DNA of 64,000 nucleotides from assembly GCA_964035775.1 (NCBI GenBank), contig OZ038312.1, positions 44,493,148 to 44,557,147 on the forward strand, read 5' to 3'. Shown here one piece after another: positions 26,514 to 38,560 of the stretch. Position 1 is the stretch's first letter. Each line of letters starts with the position of its first letter. Both the position numbers and the translations under genes were made by a program. The DNA comes from Osedax frankpressi. Its lineage: Eukaryota > Annelida > Polychaeta > Sabellida > Siboglinidae. Under the pieces are notes generated by a model. That model searched no databases. It was not told the origin of the DNA and saw only the letters and a list, made by a program, of their open reading frames with translations.

Positions 26514-26605
26514 AAGAATTTATTTATAAAACGCAACAGTTAAAATAATATTACATTTTCGATATTGCGTTGAAGATAAAAATGGTACAATAATAATTAT
26601 TAGTT
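26514..26605 (-). other. LINE 3' untranslated region
   Basis: About 90 bases between the ORF2 stop and the (AC)n tail. An AATAAA hexamer on the element strand (plus-strand TTTATT at 26,519-26,524) sits a few bases before the tail and could act as a polyadenylation signal. Confidence 0.6.
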
Positions 26606-29410
26606 TCACGTAAGCAGGAAGCTTTTAAGCTTGCGCTTGAAACTGTTTGGTGAAATAGTTGGAGATAATAGTTGTTTCGGAAGTCGATTCCATTTATAAG
26701 AGGCTATTGATGAAAATCTTTTTTTGCCATATTTAGAGTTAGTAGTTGGTAGCGTGAGTATGGTGAGGTCAGATGTTCGTAGTTGTCTGTTGTTTGATTT
26801 AATGTTAAGTGATAGTCGTAATGCATGCGGTTGTTCGTATGTAAGAGTTTTCTTTAGTATAGTGAGTAATTTGTAGTCGATAGAGTCAGTAGTTGTCATC
26901 CAATTCAGTCGTTGTCTTAATTCGGTAACACTAGTTGAGTAGTCATTTCGGTTGAGTCGGTAAATTAGTCGTATGGATCTATTAATAATTTTGTCAAAAT
27001 GTTTAATTTTATCTTTATTTACTGTTGCTAATAATGAGTTGCAGTATTGGAGTCGTGAAATTATTAAGGAGTGGATTAGTAAAGTAGTAGTTGTGGTATT
27101 CATGTATGGTCGTAGTCGTCTTAGATTAAATAGTTGGGCTGTTGTAGTTTGTCTTATAAGGTTAATATGTTTTTCAAGGTTTAATTCATTGTTGAAATTT
27201 AATCCTAGATATTTAGCCGAGTTAGTTGGTAATAGTATAATGTTGTTAATGTAAATGTCTGGGAAATATGCAGTAGAGTTAGTCATATTTATGTTAATTA
27301 GTTCAGTCTTTTTTATGTTGAGAAGGAGATAATTGTAAGTCAACCAGTTGTTTATATCATTTAAACAGTTTTGTAATTGTATTGAATATTTTGTCGGTGT
27401 ATGTATTTCTATGTCATCAGCATATAAGTTATATTTTATATTAGGGAATTTGTTGATAATATATTTGATGGGAAGTAGATATATGGCAAATAATATTGGG
27501 GATAAAATTGAACCCTGTGGAACACCATGCTTAAGTTTATACGGGATAGATATTGTAGTATTTATTTTAATGGAGAAAGTTCTCTCGTTGATATAGCTTT
27601 CAAACCATTTAAATACAGTGTCTTTAATTCCTATTTGATAGAGTCTTGTCAGTAAGATGGTGTGATCAAGTGTATCGAAGGCAGAAGATAAATCCAGTAA
27701 AGTAATTCGTATTGGATTATTATCGTCAAGGGAGGAGTATATGTCGTCGAATAAGGAAAGTAACGTAGTTTCAGTATTATGTAATTTTCTAAATCCGTTC
27801 TGTCTATTGTCAAGTATGTTATGTTCAGTTAAGTATGATAGTAGTTGGACATATACAGTCTTTTCTAGTAACTTAGCTAATAGTGGTAGTTGGGAAATAG
27901 GGCGGTAGTTAGATAAGTCGTCTGGTGATAGTTTAGAATTTTTTATGAAGGGACTAATAATTGAGTGTTTGAGATGTTTGGGAATATTTCCTGTTAGTAG
28001 AGAAGTATCGATTATATCTTTGAAAAGTGGTGTAAGTATAGTTGATAGTTTTTTTGTAAGGGACAGTGGGAGGGGGTCGTTTGGGGATGAACACTTAGCT
28101 GTAAGAATTAAGTTTAGTAATTCATCATTAGTTGGAAGCGTGAAGCTAGATAAAGTTATATGTGATAATAGTGGTGATTGTGTAGTAATTGCACATATAG
28201 GTGGGTTTATTAGTTTTGTGAGTTTATTATGGATATTATCTATTTTGTCGATGAAGTGTTTTGCAAAATTAGTTGTAAGTATTGATTCTGGTAAATTTGG
28301 GAGTATTCTATTTTTGGTTTTTCCTAAAAGTTTATTCATTGTTTTGTAGAGTCTTTTGTAGTTATTACTGTTTTGTATTAATTCATTTGATATGTAGTCA
28401 GTCTTTGCTTTTTTTAATGAGTTACGGTAGGTAGTACGTATCTGTCTCAGTATTGCTAAGTTCGTAGGTGTAGGGTATTTTATGTACGTTCGGTTAGTTC
28501 GTCGGAATTCGCATTTTTTTTTATGTAAATCTGAATTGAACCATGGTGATCGATTATGTTCGGTAAATTAATTTGTTTTTAGAGGGGCATGTTTATTTAG
28601 TAAGTCTTTAAGTAAATCAGTTAGGGTTAGAGTTATTTTGTAGTTATGGCTAGTAGCTGCTATGATGTCAGTCATAAACGATTCTAAGTTTATTTTATTT
28701 ATATTTCGGTAAGTTTTCTCTATTTGCTTTGGCAATTGTAAAGGTAAATTGAGGGGGCAGTTAATTGCATAGTGGTCAGTGAGAAGTATTGTTCTTTCTG
28801 GTTTATTTTTTAGAAGTTTGGAATGATGAGATGTTAGAATTAGATCTAACGTATGTCCGTGGGTATGCGTGGGAAAGTCAATATGTTGTTTCAAGTTAAG
28901 TTCATTGCAAAGTATTTTAAATTCTAGGTGGTGAGAAGTGTCAGTGTCGTAGTGAAAGTTAAAGTCGCCTAATATTAGTAAATTATTTTGAGAACAGGTG
29001 TGAATAATATTAGAAAATTCAGTAAAAAATAATGAAGGGCAGTTATTTGGGGGTCTGTATATAAGTAAGATATGAATTATGTTGTTATTAAATTGTAGTT
29101 TTGTCAGTAGAATGTCACAGTAAGTTGAGGGAATAGGAGTTTCTGATATAATGTGGATATTGTATTTTACAAGTAACATAATACCACCTCCTCTTCTACC
29201 GTCATTTCTAGATTTACTACAGAGTTTGTAATTTAAAGCTTCTAGAGATGCAGTTGTGACTGTATCTTGACTATTCAGCCATGTCTCAGTGATAGCTACT
29301 ATAGAGAATTTATAGTCTGTGATATATTGGAGTATTATAGGGAGATTAGCAGAGAGCGAGCGTGCATTTAGAAGAGTCAATGTAAGAGTGTCTACGTTGG
29401 GGGAAGATAG
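26606..29410 (-). pseudogene. LINE ORF2: endonuclease and reverse transcriptase, one in-frame stop
   Basis: A 935-codon frame starts directly after the ORF1 stop. The endonuclease shows NARSL, the catalytic ETWL, RRGGGIMLLV, YRPP, the catalytic LGDFN, LDLI and LTDHYAI. The reverse transcriptase follows with NYRPIS, LDLSSAFDTLDH, HGVPQGSILSPILF and YADD (about codons 663-666), then the thumb and the C-terminal WNRLPKQL and FKRKLKSFL. A TAA at 28,568-28,570 (codon 281) separates the domains; the frame is the same on both sides and runs straight on into FTEHNRSPWFN. Otherwise no frameshift was found. There is no ATG near its beginning, so it was probably expressed by readthrough or reinitiation from ORF1. 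The protein would nick target DNA and copy the element RNA. Confidence 0.92.
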
Positions 29411-29413
29411 TCA
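29401..29413 (-). promoter_or_regulatory. Possible stop-codon readthrough site TGA-CTA between ORF1 and ORF2
   Basis: On the element strand the junction reads AAA AAC TGA CTA TCT. ORF1 and ORF2 are in the same frame, and no ATG occurs between this TGA and the conserved NARSL of the endonuclease. TGA followed by CTA is a well-known leaky context. The functional claim is inference. Confidence 0.5.
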
Positions 29414-30028
29414 GTTTTTAGTTGACTTAGCTATCTCTAGTTTCTTAATATAGTTGGCAAATGAGTCTGTCCATTCAGTTAGTAGATTATCCGTAACAGT
29501 AAGTGGCTTTAATTTCCAGTTTGTTTTGTTGTTTGCAAGTTTAGGCCTAAGTTCGTATTTGTTATTTTTTAGATTGAGTGAACATTTATAATTTTTTATA
29601 AGGCCAGATTTAATAGCATGATAATATATATATTTTAGTTTCTGTTGCTCAGCAGATAGAATGTCATGAATAAATAGTTTACTGTAGTCGGTGTTTGATA
29701 GTGTTCCGTTAAGGGCTATAAATGCATCTTTTGCATAGCTTGTTGTAAATGTAATATTGCAATGTTTATTTTTGAATATTACATTTGATATAGAAGTTGG
29801 GTTTATATTTGTTTTATTTAGTAGTGATTTTATATAGTTAAGGTTTAGATTATCTTTATTAATGTTTTCAATAGTAGCAGTATGTTTAGTTTCAGTAGGT
29901 TTATTACCTGGAGTAGTTAAAGTTTTGTTATTCAATGTAAGTACTTGTGCGAATGATTTGGTTGTAGTATTATTTAGTTTTTCTATGTTAGTAATTTGTG
30001 TCGTATGAGTTTCTAGAATTTTGTACAT
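29411..30028 (-). CDS. LINE ORF1 remnant (nucleic-acid-binding protein)
   Basis: 205 codons from an ATG at 30,026-30,028 to a TGA at 29,411-29,413. The first half is Thr/Asn-rich and unstructured-looking. The second half has a pattern typical of L2/CR1 ORF1 proteins: NVIFKNKHCNITFTTSYAKD, like an RRM-type fold, then YKCSLNLKNNKYELRPKL, like the basic C-terminal domain. The frame remains open upstream into satellite sequence, and the ATG lies five bases from the element border. It is therefore probably an internal Met in a 5'-truncated ORF1 lacking the usual N-terminal region. ORF1 proteins coat element RNA and help its integration. Confidence 0.75.
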   Translation of the reverse strand: MYKILETHTTQITNIEKLNNTTTKSFAQVLTLNNKTLTTPGNKPTETKHTATIENINKDNLNLNYIKSLLNKTNINPTSISNVIFKNKHCNITFTTSYAKDAFIALNGTLSNTDYSKLFIHDILSAEQQKLKYIYYHAIKSGLIKNYKCSLNLKNNKYELRPKLANNKTNWKLKPLTVTDNLLTEWTDSFANYIKKLEIAKSTKN

Positions 30029-32699
30029 AGAATGTAGATATGTAGATATTTATATATGTAGATATTTATATATGTAGATATTTATATATGTAGATATTTA
30101 TATATGTAGATATGTAGATATTTATATATGTAGATATTTATATTTGTAGATATTTATATATGTAGATATTTATATATGTAGATATTTATATATGTAGATA
30201 TTTATATTTGTAGATATTTACATATGTAGATATTTATGTATGTAGATATTTATGTATATAGATATTTATATATGTAGATATTTATATATGTATTTATGTA
30301 GATATGTAGATATTTATATATGTAGATATTTATATATATATTTATGTAGATATTTATATATGTAGATATTTATATATGTATTTATGTAGATATGTAGATA
30401 TTTATATATGTAGATATTTATATATGTAGATATTTATATATGTAGATATTTATATATGTAGATATTTATATATGTAGATATTTATATATGTAGATATTTA
30501 TATATGTAGATATTTATATATGTAGATATTTATATATGTAGATATTTATATATGTAGATATTTATATATGTAGATATTTATATATGTAGATATTTATATA
30601 TGTAGATATTTATATATGTAGATATTTATATATGTAGATATTTATATATGTAGATATTTATATTTGTAGATATTTATATATGTAGATATTTATGTATGTA
30701 GATATTTATATATGTAGATATTTATATATGTATTTATTTAGATACGTAGATATTTATATATGTAGATATTTATATATGTAGATATTTATATATGTAGATA
30801 TGTAGATATTTATATATGTAGATATTTATATATGTAGATATTTATATATGTAGATATTTATACATGTAGATATTTATATATGTAGATATTTATATATGTA
30901 GATATTTATATATGTAGATATTTATATATGTAGATATTTATATTTGTAGATATTTATATATGTAGATATTTATATATGTAGATATTTATATTTGTAGATA
31001 TTTATATATGTAGATATTTATATATGTAGATATTTATATTTGTAGATATTTATATATGTAGATATTTATATATGTATTTATGTAGATATTTATATATGTA
31101 GATATTTATATTTGTAGATATTTATATATGTAGATATTTATATATGTAGATATTTATATTTGTAGATATTTATATATGTAGATATTTATATATGTATTTA
31201 TGTAGATATTTATATATGTAGATATGTAGATATTTATATATGTAGATATTTATATATGTAGATATTTATATATGTAGATATGTAGATATTTATATATGTA
31301 GATATTTATATATGTAGATATATATATATGTAGATATTTATATATATAGATATTTATATATGTATTTATGTAGATATGTAGATATTTATATATGTAGATA
31401 TTTATATATGTATTTATGTAGATATGTAGATATTTATATATGTAGATATTTATATATGTAGATATTTATATATGTATTTATGTACATATGTAGATATTTA
31501 TATATGTAGATATTTATATATGTATATATTTATATATGTAGATAATTATATATGTATTTATGTAGATATGTAGATATTTATATATGTATATATTTATATA
31601 TGTAGATATTTATATATGTATTTATGTAGATATGTAGATATTTATATATGTAGATATTTATATTTGTAGATATTTATAAATGTAGATATGTAGAAATTTA
31701 TATATGTAGATATTTATATTTGTAGATATTTATATTTGTAGATATTTATATATGTAGATATTTATATATGTAGATATTTATATATGTAGATATTTATATA
31801 TGTAGATATTTATATATGTAGATATTTATATATGTAGATATTTATATTTGTAGATATTTATATATGTAGATATTTATATATTTATATTTGTAGATATTTA
31901 TATATGTAGATATGTAGAAATTTATATAGGTAGATATTTATATTTGTAGATATTTATATTTGTAGATATTTATATATGTAGATATTTATATATGTAGATA
32001 TGTAGATATGTAGATATTTATATTTGTAGATATTTATATATGTAGATATTTATATATGTAGATATTTATATTTGTAGATATTTATATATGTAGATATTTA
32101 TATATGTATTTATGAAGATATGTAGATATTTATATATGTAGATATTTATATATGTAGATATTTATATATGTAGATATTTATATATGTAGATATTTATATA
32201 TGTAGATATTTATATATGTAGATATTTATATTTGTAGATATTTATATATGTAGATATTTATATATGTAGATATTTATATATGTATTTATGTAGATATTTA
32301 TATATGTAGATATTTATATATGTAGATATTTATATATATAGATATTTATATATGTATTTATTTATATATGTAGATATTTATATATGTATTTATGTAGATA
32401 TGTAGATATTTATATATGTAGATATTTATATATGTATTTATGTAGATATGTAGATATTTATATATGTAGATATTTATATATGTATTTATGTAGATATGTA
32501 GATATTTATATATGTAGATATTTATATATGTAGATATGTAGATAATTATATATGTAGATATTTATATATGTAGATATTTATATATGTAGATTTTTATATA
32601 TGTAGATATTTATATATGTAAATATTTATATATGTAGATATGTAGATATTTATATATGTAGATATTTATATATGTAGATATTTATATATGTAGATATTT

Positions 32700-35444
32700 A
32701 TATATGTAGATATTTATATATATATATATATATATTTATATATGTAGATATTTATATATGTAGATATTTATATTTGTAGATATTTATATATGTAGATATT
32801 TATATATGTAGATATTTATATTTGTAGATATTTATATATGTAGATATTTATATATGTAGATATTTATATATGTATTTATGTAGATATTTATATATGTAGA
32901 TATTTATATATGTAGATATTTATATATGTAGATATTTATATATGTAGATATTTATATATGTAGATATTCATATATGTAGATATTTATATATGTAGATATT
33001 TATATATGTAGATATGTAGATATTTATATATGTAGATATTTATATATGTAGATATTTATATATGTAGATATTTATATATGTAGATATTTATATATGTAGA
33101 TATTTATATATGTAGATATTTATATATGTAGATATTTATATATGTAGATATTTATATATGTAGATATTTATATATGTAGATATTTATATTTGTAGATATT
33201 TATATATGTAGATATTTATATATGTAGATATTTATATTTGTAGATATTTATATATGTAGATATTTATATATGTAGATATTTATATTTGTAGATATTTATA
33301 TATGTATTTATGTAGATATTTATATATGTAGATATTTATATATATAGATATATATATATGTAGATATTTATATATGTAGATATTTATATATGTAGATATT
33401 TATATATGTAGATATTTATATATGTAGATATTTATATATGTAGATATTTATATTTGTAGATATTTATATATGTAGATATTTATATATGTAGATATTTATA
33501 TTTGTAGATATTTATATATGTAGATATTTATATATGTAGATATTTATATTTGTAGATATTTATATATGTAGATATTTATATATGTAGATATTTATATTTG
33601 TAGATATTTATATATGTAGATATTTATATATGTATTTATGTAGATATTTATATATGTAGATATTTATATATGTAGATATTTATATATGTAAATATTTATA
33701 TATGTAGATATTTATGTAGATATGTAGATATTTATATGTGTAGATATTTATATATGTATACATTTATATATGTAGATATGTTGATATGTAGATATTTATA
33801 TATATATATATATACATATAGATATTTATATATGTAGATATTTATATATGTAGATATTTATATATGTAGATATGTAGATATGTAGATATGTAGATATTTA
33901 TATATGTAGATATTTATATATGTAGATATTTATATATGTAGATATTTATATATGTAGATATTTATATATGTAAATATTTATATATGTAGATATGTAGATA
34001 TTTATATATGTAGATATTTATATATGTAGATATTTATATATGTAGATATTTATATATGTAGATATTTATATATATATATATATATATTTATATATGTAGA
34101 TATTTATATATGTAGATATTTATATTTGTAGATATTTATATATGTAGATATTTATATATGTAGATATTTATATTTGTAGATATTTATATATGTAGATATT
34201 TATATATGTAGATATTTATATATGTATTTATGTAGATATTTATATATGTAGATATTTATATATGTAGATATTTATATATGTAGATATTTATATATGTAGA
34301 TATTTATATATGTAGATATTCATATATGTAGATATTTATATATGTAGATATTTATATATGTAGATATGTAGATATTTATATATGTAGATATTTATATATG
34401 TAGATATTTATATATGTAGATATTTATATATGTAGATATTTATATATGTAGATATTTATATATGTAGATATTTATATATGTAGATATTTATATATGTAGA
34501 TATTTATATATGTAGATATTTATATATGTAGATATTTATATTTGTAGATATTTATATATGTAGATATTTATATATGTAGATATTTATATTTGTAGATATT
34601 TATATATGTAGATATTTATATATGTAGATATTTATATTTGTAGATATTTATATATGTATTTATGTAGATATTTATATATGTAGATATTTATATATATAGA
34701 TATATATATATGTAGATATTTATATATGTAGATATTTATATATGTAGATATTTATATATGTAGATATTTATATATGTAGATATTTATATATGTAGATATT
34801 TATATTTGTAGATATTTATATATGTAGATATTTATATATGTAGATATTTATATTTGTAGATATTTATATATGTAGATATTTATATATGTAGATATTTATA
34901 TTTGTAGATATTTATATATGTAGATATTTATATATGTATTTATGTAGATATTTATATATGTAGATATTTATATTTGTAGATATTTATATATGTAGATATT
35001 TATATATGTAGATATTTATATTTGTAGATATTTATATATGTAGATATTTATATATGTAGATATTTATATTTGTAGATATTTATATATGTAGATATTTATA
35101 TATGTATTTATGTAGATATTTATATATGTAGATATTTATATATGTAGATATTTATATATGTAAATATTTATATATGTAGATATTTATGTAGATATGTAGA
35201 TATTTATATGTGTAGATATTTATATATGTATACATTTATATATGTAGATATGTTGATATGTAGATATTTATATATATATATATACATATAGATATTTATA
35301 TATGTAGATATTTATATATGTAGATATTTATATATGTAGATATGTAGATATGTAGATATGTAGATATTTATATATGTAGATATTTATATATGTAGATATT
35401 TATATATGTAGACATTTATATATGTAGATATGTTGATATGTAGA

Positions 35445-35496
<52 letters not shown>

Positions 35497-38400
35497 TATT
35501 TATATATGTAGATATTTATATATGTAGATATTTATATATGTATTTATGTAGATATTTATATATGTAGATATTTATATTTGTAGATATTTATATATGTAGA
35601 TATTTATATATGTAGATATTTATATTTGTAGATATTTATATATGTAGATATTTATATATGTAGATATTTATATTTGTAGATATTTATATATGTAGATATT
35701 TATATTTGTAGATATTTATATATGTAGATATTTATATATGTATTTATGTAGATATTTATATATGTAGATATGTAGATATTTATATATGTAGATATTTATA
35801 TATGTAGATATTTATATATGTAGATATGTAGATATTTATATATGTAGATATTTATATATGTAGATATGTAGATATTTATATATGTAGATATTTATATATG
35901 TAGATATTTATATATGTAGATATATATATATGTAGATATTTATATATGTAGATATTTATATATGTATTTATGTAGATATGTAGATATTTATATATGTAGA
36001 TATTTATATATGTATTTATGTAGATATGTAGATATTTATATATGTAGATATTTATATATGTAGATATTTATATATGTATTTATGTACATATGTAGATATT
36101 TATATATGTAGATATTTATATATGTATATATTTATATATGTAGATATTTATATGTGTATTTATGTAGATATGTAGATATTTATATATGTAGATATTTATA
36201 TATGTAGATATTTATATATGTATTTATGTAGATATGTAGATATTTATATATGTAGATATTTATATATGTAGATATTTATATTTGTAGATATTTATAAATG
36301 TAGATATGTAGAAATTTATATATGTAGATATTTATATTTGTAGATATTTATATTTGTAGATATTTATATATGTAGATATTTATATATGTAGATATTTATA
36401 TATGTAGATATTTATATATGTAGATATTTATATATGTAGATATTTATATATGTAGATATTTATATTTGTAGATATTTATATATGTAGATATTTATATATT
36501 TATATTTGTAGATATTTATATATGTAGATATGTAGAAATTTATATAGGTAGATATTTATATTTGTAGATATTTATATTTGTAGATATTTATATATGTAGA
36601 TATTTATATATGTAGATATGTAGATATGTAGATATTTATATTTGTAGATATTTATATATGTAGATATTTATATATGTAGATATTTATATTTGTAGATATT
36701 TATATATGTAGATATTTATATATGTATTTATGAAGATATGTAGATATTTATATATGTAGATATTTATATATGTAGATATTTATATATGTAGATATTTATA
36801 TATGTAGATATTTATATATGTAGATATTTATATATGTAGATATTTATATATGTAGATATTTATATTTGTAGATATTTATATATGTAGATATTTATATATG
36901 TAGATATTTATATATGTATTTATGTAGATATTTATATATGTAGATATTTATATATGTAGATATTTATATATATAGATATTTATATATGTAGTTATTTATA
37001 TATGTAGATATTTATATATGTATTTATGTAGATATGTAGATATTTATATATGTAGATATTTATATATGTAGATATTTATATATGTATTTATGTAGATATG
37101 TAGATATTTATATATGTAGATATTTATATATGTATTTATGTAGATATGTAGATATTTATATATGTAGATATTTATATATGTAGATATTTATATATATATA
37201 TATATATATTTATATATGTAGATATTTATATATGTAGATATTTATATTTGTAGATATTTATATATGTAGATATTTATATATGTAGATATTTATATTTGTA
37301 GATATTTATATATGTAGATATTTATATATGTAGATATTTATATATGTATTTATGTAGATATTTATATATGTAGATATTTATATATGTAGATATTTATATA
37401 TGTAGATATTTATATATGTAGATATTTATATATGTAGATATTCATATATGTAGATATTTATATATGTAGATATTTATATATGTAGATATGTAGATATTTA
37501 TATATGTAGATATTTATATATGTAGATATTTATATATGTAGATATTTATATATGTAGATATTTATATATGTAGATATTTATATATGTAGATATTTATATA
37601 TGTAGATATTTATATATGTAGATATTTATATATGTAGATATTTATATATGTAGATATTTATATTTGTAGATATTTATATATGTAGATATTTATATATGTA
37701 GATATTTATATTTGTAGATATTTATATATGTAGATATTTATATATATAGATATATATATATGTAGATATTTATATATGTAGATATTTATATATGTAGATA
37801 TTTATATATGTAGATATTTATATATGTAGATATTTATATATGTAGATATTTATATTTGTAGATATTTATATATGTAGATATTTATATATGTAGATATTTA
37901 TATTTGTAGATATTTATATATGTAGATATTTATATATGTAGATATTTATATTTGTAGATATTTATATATGTAGATATTTATATATGTATTTAGTAGATAT
38001 TTATATATGTAGATATTTATATTTGTAGATATTTATATATGTAGATATTTATATATGTAGATATTTATATTTGTAGATATTTATATATGTAGATATTTAT
38101 ATATGTAGATATTTATATTTGTAGATATTTATATATGTAGATATTTATATATGTATTTATGTAGATATTTATATATGTAGATATTTATATATGTAGATAT
38201 TTATATATGTAAATATTTATATATGTAGATATTTATATATGTAGATATGTAGATATTTATATGTGTAGATATTTATATATGTATACATTTATATATGTAG
38301 ATATGTTGATATGTAGATATTTATATATATATATATACATATAGATATTTATATATGTAGATATTTATATATGTAGATATTTATATATGTAGATATGTAG

Positions 38401-38497
38401 ATATGTAGATATGTAGATATTTATATATGTAGATATTTATATATGTAGATATTTATATATGTAGACATTTATATATGTAGATATGTTGATATGTAGA

Positions 38498-38553
<56 letters not shown>

Positions 38554-38560
38554 TATTTAT
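32700..38560 (+). repeat. Three copies of a 1.2-1.5 kb higher-order module
   Basis: Ordered markers recur three times: a (TA)n slip followed by TTTATATATG (near 32,720, 34,065, 37,190), TTCATATATG (32,967, 34,319, 37,441), ATATAGATATATATATATG (near 33,343, 34,693, 37,744) and GTATACATTT...GTTGATATG (ending near 33,780, 35,252, 38,305). The last marker is spaced by 1,472 (92 x 16) and then 3,053 bases. A further marker pair at 35,432 and 38,485 repeats the 3,053 spacing exactly. A related copy of the TTCATATATG marker lies at 20,811. Confidence 0.75.

Larger units (their letters stand above)
26498..30033 (-). mobile_element. L2-like LINE (non-LTR retrotransposon), 5'-truncated, minus orientation
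   Basis: A 3,536-base insertion in the 16-mer array, with its 5' end on the right and its 3' end on the left. It holds an ORF1 remnant and an ORF2 with endonuclease and reverse transcriptase, then about 90 bases of 3' UTR and an (AC)n tail. The C-terminal sequences SRLQYCNSLLA, RLNWMTTTDSIDYKLL and WNRLPKQL match the conserved pattern of the L2/CR1 group. The boundary is defined by the uninterrupted homologous site at 16,644/16,645; at most two bases could be a target-site duplication. Only five bases precede the first ATG of ORF1, with no 5' UTR, which points to 5' truncation. One in-frame stop lies in ORF2. Confidence 0.93.

Noticed and set aside
26973-28349. Plus-strand open frames of 82-134 codons inside the LINE
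   Set aside because: They are antisense shadows of ORF2, which has clear catalytic motifs on the minus strand.
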